A DNA stretch of 64,000 bases. Origin: Burkholderia multivorans ATCC BAA-247. GTDB taxonomy: Bacteria; Pseudomonadota; Gammaproteobacteria; Burkholderiales; Burkholderiaceae. The notes under the pieces are model-generated. The model did no database searches. It saw only the letters and a program-made list of their open reading frames with translations, and was not told the origin of the DNA. The stretch is taken from NCBI RefSeq assembly GCF_000959525.1, contig NZ_CP009830.1, positions 62,001-126,000 of the forward strand. The letters run 5' to 3'. A program made the translations under genes and the position numbers. This document shows, one piece after another, positions 25,733 through 34,656 of this stretch; positions within the stretch are counted from its first letter, which is position 1; each line of letters begins with the position of its first letter.

Positions 25733-25821
25733 CGGCGGCCGCGACGTCGGCTCGACGGGTGTCGCCGCCCGTCGGCGCCGGCGCCGCGCGGGCCGGCTTT
25801 GCTTGACGGAGGACAGCAATC

Positions 25822-26124
25822 ATGTGTGCGATGGCGTATGCCGATTTTCAGCAGGAGTTGAAGAAGGCGCAATTGACCGCGCGCGAGTTCGCGCGGCTGA
25901 TCCGGATGAATGAAAGCTCGATCACGAACTATTCGAGCAAGGGCACGGTACCGTCGCATCTCGCCGTGATCGCGACGCTGATCGGCGCGCTGGCCGCGCA
26001 CGAAATCGACTTCCGCCGCGTGATCCGGCAGACGCGGATCGAGCCGAAACGGCCGCGCGGTGTCGGTGCGTTTCCCGCAACGGCCCATCCGCGTACCGCA
26101 AAGCGCGGCGACGAACAGTCGTAA
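25822..26124 (+). CDS. Small XRE-like helix-turn-helix protein
   Basis: 100 residues. The N-terminal 65 residues resemble a lambda-repressor-like HTH (LKKAQLTAREFARLIRMNE, SSITNYSSKGTVPSHLAVIATLIGAL), with a basic, disordered tail. ACGGAGGACA upstream supports the ATG at 25822, though ATG 25831 would also do. It probably binds DNA; a target is not evident. It lies 89 bp after the LivK-type gene on the same strand. Confidence 0.72.
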   Translation: MCAMAYADFQQELKKAQLTAREFARLIRMNESSITNYSSKGTVPSHLAVIATLIGALAAHEIDFRRVIRQTRIEPKRPRGVGAFPATAHPRTAKRGDEQS

Positions 26125-26293
26125 AACGCGTCAACCGGCGGCCGCGAACGGCACGCCGCCGCGCGATGAGACTATCCGTTCGGATCGCTCGCATGCGCGC
26201 ACGCGCGAGTTCACGATAGACGGCACGTCGTTCGATGCGCGCTTCGCAAGCGGCGTTCGCGATCGGTCGATCGCTTCTCGCCGCCCCGCCCTG

Positions 26294-26407
26294 TCATGCC
26301 ATCGCAGCCGCCTGTGCGGCCGCCTGAGTTCGCTGCAGCAACTGCTCCCGCATCTTCCCCATCGTCGCGATGTTGCGCGTCTGCACGTCGCCGAAGCCGC
26401 GATTCAC
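26294..26407 (-). CDS. Possible 37-residue ORF coupled to the upstream dehydrogenase
   Basis: A GTG at 26407 overlaps the stop codon of the large dehydrogenase (GTGA), opening a frame that reads VNRGFGDVQTRNIATMGKM and ends AAAQAAAMA. The Gln/Ala-rich helical character is protein-like rather than shadow-like and the overlap suggests translational coupling. I do not recognise the family; it could also be the tail of a lost gene. Confidence 0.35.
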   Translation of the reverse strand: MNRGFGDVQTRNIATMGKMREQLLQRTQAAAQAAAMA

Positions 26408-29400
26408 TGTGCCGCCCGCACGTGATCGAGCAGCACTTGCAGCGGATGCCGCACCTGCCGCGCGGACATGCGCTTGACCTGACTGCGGCACGAATAGCCG
26501 GTCGCCAGCGCTTCGCCAGCCGGCTCCGGTGCATCGACGTGCGCGGCCCACGACTGCGCGTAGATCGTCCGCGACGTATCGACGTTGCGAGCCTCGTGTC
26601 CATACGTGCCCGACATCCCGCAGCATCCTGCCGGCTGGACCTGCAGACGCAAGCCGCGGCGCGCGAATACCTGCACCCATTGCTTGCCGCTGTCCGGTGC
26701 GTTGGTCTTCTCGGTGCAGTGCGGCAGCAGCCGATACGCGCGTGCCGCGTCGCCGGCCCGCGTATCGGCCCGTGTATTACCCCTCACATCGGGCAGCACA
26801 TCGAGCAGCCACTCCTGCGGCAGCGCGACCGGCGGCACGTCGTGCAGCCCCGGCACCTTGCGGTATTCCTGCCGATACGTGAGCGTGATGGCGGGATCGA
26901 CGCCGACGAGCGCGACGCCCGCACGCGCGAGCGCAGCCAGCTGCGTCGCGTTGCGGATTGCGGCCCGCTCGAATGCGCGCAGGAAGCCCTGCACGTGCAG
27001 CGCCTTGCCGTTCGGCGCGAGCGGCGCGAGCCACACGTGAAAGCCGAGCCGCGCGGCCAGCTCGATCAGCGTCGCCAGCTGTTCGGTGTCGAAATAGCGC
27101 GTGAACGTGTCCTGCACGATCACGACGCTGCGCGCGCGCTGCGCATCGGTCAGCGCGGCGAGCGCATGCGGATCGGCCGGCCGCACGTTCCACTGCCGAA
27201 TGACGGCCGCGAGATCGAAGCGGCTCAGCAACGGGCTGTCGACCATGCCGACGTGCCGTTCGAACAGCGTGCGCACCCAGCCCGCACGCATTAGTCCGTT
27301 GTATAGCGCCGGCACGCGCGCGAACCACGGCACTGTGAATTCGAGCGAGCCGATCAGGTAGTCGCGCAGCGGCCGCAAGTAGCGCTGGTGATAAAGCTCG
27401 AGAAAGCGCGAACGGAACTCCGGCACGCTGACCTTGACCGGACACTGCCCCGCGCAGGACTTGCACGCGAGGCATCCGGCCATTGCGTCGTACACGTCGT
27501 GCGAAAAGTCCGCTTCGCCGCGACGTGCGGCGCGCGTGTTGCGCCAGCGGTCGACGAAGCCGCGCAGCCACGGCTGCCGCTCGCGTGCGGCGGCGAGCAC
27601 GTCGGCGCCCGCTTCTCCTTGCAGACGCAACCATTCGCGCATCAGCGACGCGCGCCCCTTCGGCGAATGCACGCGCTCGCGTGTCGCCTTCCATGACGGG
27701 CACATCGCGTCGTCAGGATCGAAGTTGTAGCACGCGCCGTTGCCGTTGCAGTGCATCGCGGTGCCGTAGCTTTGCCATACGCGTTCGTCGATCTGCCGGT
27801 CGTGCTCGCCGCGCGTCGGCACTTCGTCGATCTTCAGCAGCCGCATCGCGGGCTGCGGCGGCGTCGCGATCTTGCCTGGATTGAACTGGTTGTGCGGATC
27901 GAACGCGGCTTTCAGCTGCTGCAGCGCCGGATACAGCTCGCCGAAGAACGCCGGCGCATATTCCGAACGCACGCCCTTGCCGTGCTCGCCCCACAGCAGC
28001 CCGCCATGCCGCTGCGTGAGCGCGGCTACCGCATCCGACACGGGCCGCACCAGCGCGGCCTGCTTCGGGTCCTTCATGTCGAGCGCCGGGCGCACGTGCA
28101 GCACGCCCGCATCGACGTGGCCGAACATCCCGTACCGCAGCCCGTAGCCGTCGAGCAGCGCGCGGAATTCGGCGATATACGCGGCGAGATTCTCGGGCGG
28201 CACGGCCGTGTCTTCGACGAACGGTTGCGGGCGCGCTTCGCCCTGCACGTTGCCGAGCAGCCCGACGGCGCGCTTGCGCATCGCGTAGACGCGCTTCACC
28301 GCATCGTCGCCGGCCGCGATCGTATGGCCGAGGCGCTCGACCGTCGTGTCGGCGCGCAGATGCTCGACGAACGCGCGTACGCGCGCGTCGACCTCGTCGG
28401 CATCGTCGCCGCTGAACTCGATCAGGTTGATGCCGAGCGTCGGGCGCCGGTCGTCCTGCGGGAAATAGTCGGCGACGCTGCTCCACACGAAATCCTTCAT
28501 GGCGAGCATCAGCACGGTCGAGTCGACGGTTTCGATCGACAGCGGCTTGAGCTCGAGCAGCGCGCGCGCATCGCGCAGCGCCTCCATGAAGCCCGCGTAG
28601 CGCACGTTGACGAGCACCGAATACTTCGGAATCGGCAGCACGTTGAGCGTCGCCTCGACGACGAAGCCGAGCGAGCCTTCCGCACCACACAGCACGCTGT
28701 TGAGGTTGAACCGGCCGTCGGCCTCGCGCAGGTGCGCGAGATCGTAGCCGGTCAGGCAGCGGTTCAGCTTCGGGAACTTCGCCTCGATCAGCGCGGCGTG
28801 GTCGTCGCTGATCCGGCGCGCGGTGCGATAGACCTCGCCGATCCGGTCCTGCCGCGCGCAACGGCGCGCCAGCTCGTCGTCGGGCAGCGCGGTGCTATGC
28901 AAGCGCTCGCCGCCCGGCAGCACGAATTCCAGCGCGAGCACGTGATCGCGCGTCTTGCCGTACGTGCAGCTGCCCTGCCCGCTCGCATCGGTGTTGATCA
29001 TCCCGCCGATCGTCGCGCGGTTCGACGTCGACAGCTCCGGCGCGAAAAACAGTCCGTGCGGCTTCAGCGCCGCATTCAGCTGATCCTTGACGACGCCCGC
29101 CTGCACGCGCACCCGGCGCCGCTTGACATCGATCTCCAGAATCCGGTTCAGGTTGCGCGACAGATCGACGACGAGCCCATCGGTCAACGACTGTCCGTTC
29201 GTGCCGGTGCCGCCGCCGCGCGGCGCAACGACGATGCCGCGATGCGCCGGCTGCGCGAGCAGCCGCGCGAGTCGTTCGACGTCGCCTACGTCGGATGGGC
29301 ATACGACCGCCTGCGGCAGGCGCTGGTAGATCGAGTTGTCGGTCGCCTGCACGGTGCGGTTCGCGTAGTCCGCGCGGATTTCGCCGGCAAAGCCGGCCGC

Positions 29401-29475
29401 GCGCAGCGCATCGAGAAAGTCGCGATAGGCCGCGGCGGTCGGGGCGGCGGGACGGGGCAACGGAGCGATCGGCAT
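26404..29475 (-). CDS. FAD-linked oxidase / Fe-S dehydrogenase (YdiJ-like, D-2-hydroxyacid type)
   Basis: 1023 residues, the size of E. coli YdiJ. Domains in order: FAD-binding type 4 (about 50-240, with VVAPRGGGTGTNGQSLTDG), FAD-oxidase C-terminal domain (about 270-540), a ferredoxin-like segment with CLACKSCAGQCP near residue 670, and a C-terminal CCG-type redox domain (CCGMSGTYGHE near 950). Such enzymes oxidise D-2-hydroxyacids (D-lactate, D-2-hydroxyglutarate) and pass electrons to the respiratory chain. A divergent LysR gene at 29627 is the likely regulator. Substrate is inferred only from family. Confidence 0.9.
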   Translation of the reverse strand: MPIAPLPRPAAPTAAAYRDFLDALRAAGFAGEIRADYANRTVQATDNSIYQRLPQAVVCPSDVGDVERLARLLAQPAHRGIVVAPRGGGTGTNGQSLTDGLVVDLSRNLNRILEIDVKRRRVRVQAGVVKDQLNAALKPHGLFFAPELSTSNRATIGGMINTDASGQGSCTYGKTRDHVLALEFVLPGGERLHSTALPDDELARRCARQDRIGEVYRTARRISDDHAALIEAKFPKLNRCLTGYDLAHLREADGRFNLNSVLCGAEGSLGFVVEATLNVLPIPKYSVLVNVRYAGFMEALRDARALLELKPLSIETVDSTVLMLAMKDFVWSSVADYFPQDDRRPTLGINLIEFSGDDADEVDARVRAFVEHLRADTTVERLGHTIAAGDDAVKRVYAMRKRAVGLLGNVQGEARPQPFVEDTAVPPENLAAYIAEFRALLDGYGLRYGMFGHVDAGVLHVRPALDMKDPKQAALVRPVSDAVAALTQRHGGLLWGEHGKGVRSEYAPAFFGELYPALQQLKAAFDPHNQFNPGKIATPPQPAMRLLKIDEVPTRGEHDRQIDERVWQSYGTAMHCNGNGACYNFDPDDAMCPSWKATRERVHSPKGRASLMREWLRLQGEAGADVLAAARERQPWLRGFVDRWRNTRAARRGEADFSHDVYDAMAGCLACKSCAGQCPVKVSVPEFRSRFLELYHQRYLRPLRDYLIGSLEFTVPWFARVPALYNGLMRAGWVRTLFERHVGMVDSPLLSRFDLAAVIRQWNVRPADPHALAALTDAQRARSVVIVQDTFTRYFDTEQLATLIELAARLGFHVWLAPLAPNGKALHVQGFLRAFERAAIRNATQLAALARAGVALVGVDPAITLTYRQEYRKVPGLHDVPPVALPQEWLLDVLPDVRGNTRADTRAGDAARAYRLLPHCTEKTNAPDSGKQWVQVFARRGLRLQVQPAGCCGMSGTYGHEARNVDTSRTIYAQSWAAHVDAPEPAGEALATGYSCRSQVKRMSARQVRHPLQVLLDHVRAAQ

Positions 29476-29626
29476 CGGAGGAACAGGTCAAGAGAATGAA
29501 TCCGTCCGCGGCCGCCGCCGAATCATGAATTTTGAGCAAGTTTCCGCGCGGCCGAGGTTTCCAGTATCGTTCGGATAATAGCCGCAAACAAACGTATTCT
29601 TGTCCGTCGACACTTGCATAAAACTC

Positions 29627-30514
29627 ATGAATTATCGGCGTCTGACTCCGTCCATGTCGTTGCTGCTCGTCTTCGAGGCCGCCGCGCGTCATGAGAGCTA
29701 CACGCGCGCGGCCGACGAGCTGTCGCTGAGCCAGAGCGCGATCAGCCGGCAGATCCAGACGCTCGAGGATCAGCTCGGCGTGCCGCTGTTCCGGCGCGAA
29801 GGCCGCTCGGTAAAGCTGACCGACGTCGGCCGCCGCTACTTCGCCGAGGTCGGCGGCGCGCTCGGCCGCATTCGCGGCGCGACGCTGCAGGCGATGTCGC
29901 ATCAGGCGGGCGCCGGCACGCTGCGGCTCGCGACGCTGCCGACGTTCGGCTCGAAATGGCTGCTCCCGCATCTGCATGACTTCTATGCCGCGCATCCGGG
30001 CGTGACCGTGCATCTGCATTCGCGGATCGGCAACATCGATTTCCACGTCGACGATCTCGACGCGGCGATCGCGGTCGGCACCGGCGACTGGCCGGGCCTG
30101 CATGCGCACCGGCTGTACAACGAGTTTCTGATCGCGATCGCGAGCCCCGACGCGCCGCCCGACGCAAACGGCGAGCGCGCCCCTGCGTGGGCCGCTCGGC
30201 AGACGCTGCTCGGCGTGACGAGCAATCAGCACGCGTGGGCGGAATGGTTTGCGCACTACCGGCTCGACCACCGCCAGATGCGGATCGGCCCGAGCTTCGA
30301 ACTGACGTCGCACCTGATTCAGGCCGTGCGCGCCGGAATGGGGATCGGGCTCGTGCCGAAAGTGCTCGTCGAGGACGAGCTGAGCCGCAACGAACTGGTG
30401 TCGATCGGCGAAGCGATCACGAGCCGGCGCAGCTACTACCTCGTGTATCCGCCGGAGAACGAATCGTTGCCGTCGTTGGCGGCGTTTCGGGATTGGCTGA
30501 TGAACGCGCGCTGA
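29627..30514 (+). CDS. LysR-family regulator (GcvA-like)
   Basis: 295 residues from the ATG at 29627; an upstream extension to 29600 is possible. The start MNYRRLTPSMSLLLVFEAAARH and HTH (YTRAADELSLSQSAISRQIQTLE) are typical of the GcvA-type branch. It is divergent from the FAD/Fe-S dehydrogenase across a 151-bp gap, so it most likely controls that gene. No convincing operator is assigned. Confidence 0.9.
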   Translation: MNYRRLTPSMSLLLVFEAAARHESYTRAADELSLSQSAISRQIQTLEDQLGVPLFRREGRSVKLTDVGRRYFAEVGGALGRIRGATLQAMSHQAGAGTLRLATLPTFGSKWLLPHLHDFYAAHPGVTVHLHSRIGNIDFHVDDLDAAIAVGTGDWPGLHAHRLYNEFLIAIASPDAPPDANGERAPAWAARQTLLGVTSNQHAWAEWFAHYRLDHRQMRIGPSFELTSHLIQAVRAGMGIGLVPKVLVEDELSRNELVSIGEAITSRRSYYLVYPPENESLPSLAAFRDWLMNAR

Positions 30515-30635
30515 AACGTGCGATCGAGATCGGGTTCGGGTTCGGATCTGTTTGAAACGCCGCTTCCGCGCGATCGTGCGCCGCGCTCGTCGCTCATGTG
30601 CCGGCGAAGCGAGTGCAGCGCTGTTTCTCCAAACC

Positions 30636-31496
30636 TCAAAGACTGATCGCAGCGATCCCGGCCAGCACGACGACGGCGCCGGCGATGCGGCGCGCCAGAT
30701 GATCTTCGCGAAAGAGCCAGTACGCGAGAAGCGAGCCGATGATGATGGACGATTCGCGCAAGGGCGCGACGAGCGCCAGCGGCGCAGAGAGCATGGCGGT
30801 CAGCACGAGGACGTAGGCCAGCGGAGAGAACACGGCGACGATGAGAATCGGCACGGTATCGACGCGGATGGCGGCCTGGATTCGATGCCCTCGCCGCAGC
30901 GCGCTTGGCGTCATGATCAGACTCTGTAGCAGCAGTGTGCCGGCGTAGTAACTCACGGGCGCCAGGTGCAGCGTGGTGACCGAGTAGCCGTCCCACAGCG
31001 TGTAACCGGCAATGGCGGCACCCGTCGCGACACCCCACAGCATTCCCTTGAGCGGCGCACGCCCGTGCGTGGCTGGATGGCCAGTGACGACAAAAATACC
31101 CGCAACCACGAGGCATGCACCGAGCATCGCGACCGGGGTAAGCCGCTCGCCCATGAAGAGCATCGCGAACAGTATCGTGAGTAGCGGCCCCGTCCCTCTG
31201 GCGACCGGATATACGACGCCGAGTTCGGCGCGATCGTAACCGGCCTGCAAGGCCAGCGAGTAAACGATGTGCAGCGCCGCCGAAACGGCCGCCCCCGCCG
31301 CAAGTTGCCAGTCGATCGTCTGCTGCCCCTTGACGATCTGCACGATGCCGATCGGCACACAAAGCAGTGTCGAGACGCAGCTATAGGCCCAGACGAACAC
31401 CAGCGTGTCTTCCCGCTTGTACTTCGAGGCGAGGTTCCACACGGCGTGGGCGACGGCCGCGGCAAGGACGATCGCAATCGTGCCGGACTGCATCAA
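30636..31496 (-). CDS. EamA/DMT-family transporter
   Basis: 286 residues, ten predicted helices in two EamA repeats (first about 5-135, second about 150-285). The N-terminal VAHAVWNLASKY and the repeat-end motif GERLTPVAMLGACLVVAGIF fit DMT metabolite exporters. Its ATG overlaps the stop of the RpiR regulator by 4 bp (31493-31496), so the two are translated together. Substrate unknown. Confidence 0.9.
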   Translation of the reverse strand: MMQSGTIAIVLAAAVAHAVWNLASKYKREDTLVFVWAYSCVSTLLCVPIGIVQIVKGQQTIDWQLAAGAAVSAALHIVYSLALQAGYDRAELGVVYPVARGTGPLLTILFAMLFMGERLTPVAMLGACLVVAGIFVVTGHPATHGRAPLKGMLWGVATGAAIAGYTLWDGYSVTTLHLAPVSYYAGTLLLQSLIMTPSALRRGHRIQAAIRVDTVPILIVAVFSPLAYVLVLTAMLSAPLALVAPLRESSIIIGSLLAYWLFREDHLARRIAGAVVVLAGIAAISL

Positions 31497-32377
31497 TCGA
31501 TGTCGGGCAGATCGATACCGGCGCGCTCTGCGCAGCGGCTGCGCGCCGGATCGCGCAGCGCGAGGGCGGCGACCAGCGCGTCGATAACGACGAGCTGCGC
31601 CAGGCGACTGCCCGCAGCGGCCATCTGCGCCGGCAACGGCGCGCCGCCGACGACCAGCGCGATGTCTGCGAGGTTCGCCAGCGGCGTCCCGTATTGGTTG
31701 GTGACGGCAACGAGCGTGGCGCCGGCCGAGGATGCCGCATCCGCGACGGCGAGCGTCGAGGACGTGCGCCCGGTCGAACTGACCGCGATGACAACATCGC
31801 CGGGCCCGAGAAGCCGGGCCGCGATCATCGCCGAAAGATAGTCGGGAATCCCGACGGTTGTCACGCCGACCGCGCGCAACCGGAAGACTGCGTCGGCGGC
31901 GACGGTAGCCGAAGGGCCGGCACCGAACGCGAATACCTGGCGCGCTTGCTGAATCGACGCGACCGCCTTGTCGAGCGCGGCGATTTCAATGGCCCCGCTG
32001 AGTGCGGACAGTGCATCGACGCCCGTGCGGATGGACGTCTCCAGCACCGCGGCCGAGCTCGCGTCCGCAGTGAGTACTTCAGGCGGCGCGAAAAAGCGGG
32101 CGGTGCCGCGAGCACGCGCGATCTCGATTTTGAGCTCGGTGAACCCCGTGAACCCAAGCGCACGTGCGGCGCGAATGACGGTGGGCGGCGAAACACCGGC
32201 ACGCGCGGCGACCTGTGCGGTCGTGCTCGCGCCGACGAACAGCGGGTCGCTCAGCAAGAGCTCGACCACCTTCGCCTCGCTCGCGGCCAGATCGCCGCTG
32301 CGGGCTTGAATGCTGCCGATCCATTGCTGCAGACGTCGTTCGCCGCCTGAAACTCCATTACCAATATCTTCACTCAT
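31493..32377 (-). CDS. MurR/RpiR-family regulator (HTH plus SIS domain)
   Basis: 294 residues. N-terminal RpiR HTH (about 20-90; TTAQVAARAGVSPPTVIRAARALGF) and a C-terminal SIS sugar-phosphate-binding domain (about 130-260; VFAFGAGPSA, VVIAVSSTGRTSST). Upstream a promoter and a perfect palindrome overlap and lie only a few bases from the ATG. It is co-translated with an EamA transporter and divergent from a ketopantoate-reductase-like gene; it likely controls both. The effector may be a phosphorylated sugar or related acid. Confidence 0.92.
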   Translation of the reverse strand: MSEDIGNGVSGGERRLQQWIGSIQARSGDLAASEAKVVELLLSDPLFVGASTTAQVAARAGVSPPTVIRAARALGFTGFTELKIEIARARGTARFFAPPEVLTADASSAAVLETSIRTGVDALSALSGAIEIAALDKAVASIQQARQVFAFGAGPSATVAADAVFRLRAVGVTTVGIPDYLSAMIAARLLGPGDVVIAVSSTGRTSSTLAVADAASSAGATLVAVTNQYGTPLANLADIALVVGGAPLPAQMAAAGSRLAQLVVIDALVAALALRDPARSRCAERAGIDLPDID

Positions 32378-32379
32378 GT

Positions 32380-32413
32380 GTAATATATTACGTACCGTCT
32401 GCCACGCGCGCAA
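32380..32413 (-). promoter_or_regulatory. rpiR promoter with overlapping palindromic operator; possible leaderless start
   Basis: On the minus strand TTGCGC (32408-32413), a 17-bp spacer and TAATAT (32385-32390) form a good sigma-70 promoter. The -10 lies inside the perfect palindrome GTAATATATTAC (32380-32391). Only 7 bp separate the -10 from the rpiR ATG at 32377, so transcription should begin at or next to the start codon. A protein on the palindrome would block the promoter. Confidence 0.65.
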
Positions 32414-32451
32414 CCATTCCGTCGGCATGCGCGGTTACAGGAGTCCCTCTC

Positions 32452-33348
32452 ATGAACGCCGAAATCGGTACTGAAATCGCTGTCGTCGGCCCGGGCGCCA
32501 TCGGCACCACGGTCGCGGCGGCACTGCACGAAGCGGGCCGCACGCCCTTGCTGTGTGGCCGCACGCCCCGCGATGAGTTGACGCTGCGCGATGGCGACCG
32601 CCTCATCGTCGTGCCGGGCCCGGTCCGAACGGATCCCGCGGAAATCGGTCGCACGGTCGATCTTGTCTTCCTGTCAGTCAAGGCAACGCAAACTGCCGCG
32701 GCCGCAGAATGGCTGACGGCGCTGACCGGCCCGGAAACCGTGGTGTGTGTCTTGCAGAACGGAATCGAGCAGTTGGATACGGTGGCCCCGCATTGTTCGC
32801 AAGGGCGGATCGTTCCCGCGGTCGTATGGTTTCCCGCGCAGGCGCAACCGGACGGCTCGGTACGGTTGCGAGGCGACGTGCGCCTCAGCCTGCCGGATAC
32901 GGCGGATGCCCGCACGGTGGCCGACGCGTTGCGCGGGACGCGATGCGCCGTGGACGTGACGGCCGCCTTCAGTTCTCTGGCCTGGCGCAAATTGTTGCAG
33001 AACGCGGTAGCCGGTCTTATGGCGCTCACGGTCCGCCGCTCGGGCATGTTCGGCCGCGCCGACATCGACGAGCTTGCACTGGCTTATCTGCGCGAATGCC
33101 TGGCGGTGGCTCGCGCGGAAGGCGCTGAACTCGGCGACGAGGTGCCACAAGAGATTCTCGACAAGTTCCGCGCAGCGCCTGCCGACATGGGCACCTCCAT
33201 CCTCACGGACCGGGAAGCCGGCCGGCCGCTGGAATGGGATATCCGCAACGGTGTCATCTCGCGTCGCGGCCGGGCGCACGGCATTCCGACGCCGATCAGC
33301 GACGTCCTTGTGCCGCTCCTCGCGGCCGCGAGCGACGGGCCGGGTTGA
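32452..33348 (+). CDS. Ketopantoate reductase (PanE/ApbA)-family oxidoreductase
   Basis: 298 residues. The Rossmann motif VVGPGAIGTTVA is near the N-terminus (GxGxxG-like with Pro), followed by VFLSVKATQT and the family catalytic Lys in LAWRKLLQNAVAG; the C-terminal helical domain contains TSILTDREAGRPLEWD. The family reduces 2-oxo acids such as ketopantoate with NADPH. The divergent RpiR regulator and EamA exporter argue against a housekeeping pantothenate role. ACAGGAGT precedes the ATG. Confidence 0.88.
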   Translation: MNAEIGTEIAVVGPGAIGTTVAAALHEAGRTPLLCGRTPRDELTLRDGDRLIVVPGPVRTDPAEIGRTVDLVFLSVKATQTAAAAEWLTALTGPETVVCVLQNGIEQLDTVAPHCSQGRIVPAVVWFPAQAQPDGSVRLRGDVRLSLPDTADARTVADALRGTRCAVDVTAAFSSLAWRKLLQNAVAGLMALTVRRSGMFGRADIDELALAYLRECLAVARAEGAELGDEVPQEILDKFRAAPADMGTSILTDREAGRPLEWDIRNGVISRRGRAHGIPTPISDVLVPLLAAASDGPG

Positions 33349-33496
33349 TGCCCTGACGGCTGTAGATTGCCCCATACTCGCCCCCCCCGTGAGCCGATCT
33401 GCAGGTACGAAGGTCGCCGTCGACAGCAGGGCCCCGGCATCGATTGCCATTTCTTCCGTCACATGGGGCCGCTTCTCCGTGGGCGAGAGCTGCTGA

Positions 33497-34384
33497 TCAA
33501 ATCTGCGCGCGTCGCAAGATCACCCCACTGATCTGCTTTCCGTACAGGCCGATAGCCAATCCCAGCACGACGAGGGCTGTGGCGGCAACCTTCGGCGTAC
33601 CGATATGCTCACCGAAGACCAGTACCGAGCCCACCATGCCGAAAATGGGTACGAGCAACGACAGCGGTGCTACACGCGACACCGGGTACGTTTTCAAAAG
33701 CTTGTTCCAAGCCCAATAGCCGAACAAGGTCGTCGGATAAACTTGAAACAGTATCGAGAAGATCGCCGACCAATTCAAACGAGACAGGGTCTCCACATAG
33801 ATCTGTGTGCCGTGCTGGAACAACGCGATCGCAAAGAGCGGAACCGGCGAAAATAGACTCGACCAGACAAGAAACGCCAACACGTCTTTGGTGCCCGCTC
33901 GCTTAATGATTATGTTGGCCACACTCCATGAAAGCGCGCCGATCACGACAAGTGCGACTCCCAGCGTGCTGACGGACCCGTCGGTGATGGTGATGATCGC
34001 GGCCAGTCCGATAAGCGCAAGGACAATACCTGCGTACTGGTATCTCGAGATCGATTCCTTGAATACGAATGAACCGAGAAGAATCGTGAAAAACGCGCTA
34101 AATTGCAAAACCAGTGATGCGATGCCCGCTGAGAGGCCCGCTTGGATTCCCAGGTTCACGACGCCCCAGAGCCCCACGCCGAACAGCAAGCCGTAACTGG
34201 CCAGGTATCCGATGCCCACTTGCGGCCGTCGAAGTATGAAAACGGCGGGAATGGCACAGAGCGCGAAACGTATACCTGCAAGAAGGAACGGATCGACTGA
34301 CGTCAATCCGAGTTTGATCACGGAAAAATTTGCGCCCCAGATTGCCGTCACGAGGACCGCAAGGAGAATGTGTTTAGTTTTCAC
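33497..34384 (-). CDS. EamA/DMT-family exporter in a lower-GC patch
   Basis: 295 residues with ten helices and two EamA repeats (AVLVTAIWGANFSVIKLGL at the start; GVALVVIGALSWSVANIII opens the second). It resembles amino-acid or cysteine-metabolite exporters of the EamA/RhaT group. Base composition and codon use are visibly less GC-rich than flanking genes. It is divergent from a MocR regulator; such pairs usually mean the regulator controls the exporter in response to an amino acid. Confidence 0.88.
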   Translation of the reverse strand: MKTKHILLAVLVTAIWGANFSVIKLGLTSVDPFLLAGIRFALCAIPAVFILRRPQVGIGYLASYGLLFGVGLWGVVNLGIQAGLSAGIASLVLQFSAFFTILLGSFVFKESISRYQYAGIVLALIGLAAIITITDGSVSTLGVALVVIGALSWSVANIIIKRAGTKDVLAFLVWSSLFSPVPLFAIALFQHGTQIYVETLSRLNWSAIFSILFQVYPTTLFGYWAWNKLLKTYPVSRVAPLSLLVPIFGMVGSVLVFGEHIGTPKVAATALVVLGLAIGLYGKQISGVILRRAQI

Positions 34385-34594
34385 GATATCGTTTGTGGAT
34401 AGTCAGAAGAGAATCGATAAATTGATGTGACGCTGACGTCATGCCGCTTTCGACCATGGTGAGGATGCTTGCATAGAAACAAAATTCGTCGGCGAGCCAT
34501 ATGCATATATTTTTATCCGATTAGCGATTTAAGATCGCCCGATAGGATGAACGGCGTGCGAACTCATTGTTCCGCTGCATACGCTGTAATGGAA

Positions 34595-34649
34595 TGAACA
34601 CTTGATCAACTGTCACCACGAAGTGTCAGCTAGAATGCACTGAACACTT
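34595..34649. promoter_or_regulatory. Triple repeat, candidate MocR operator
   Basis: TGAACACTT occurs at 34595-34603 and again, as an exact direct repeat, at 34641-34649; an inverted relative AAGTGTCA lies between them at 34621-34628. MocR proteins commonly bind two or three direct and inverted half-sites next to their own gene; the last copy ends 7 bp before the mocR ATG. Confidence 0.6.
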
Positions 34650-34656
34650 CCTGTAA

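Noticed and set aside
33349-33496. Minus-strand stretch reading TEEMAIDAGALLSTATF between the reductase-like and EamA genes
   Set aside because: It looks mildly protein-like but has no recognisable family, sits in a 148-bp gap and merges into a shadow frame.
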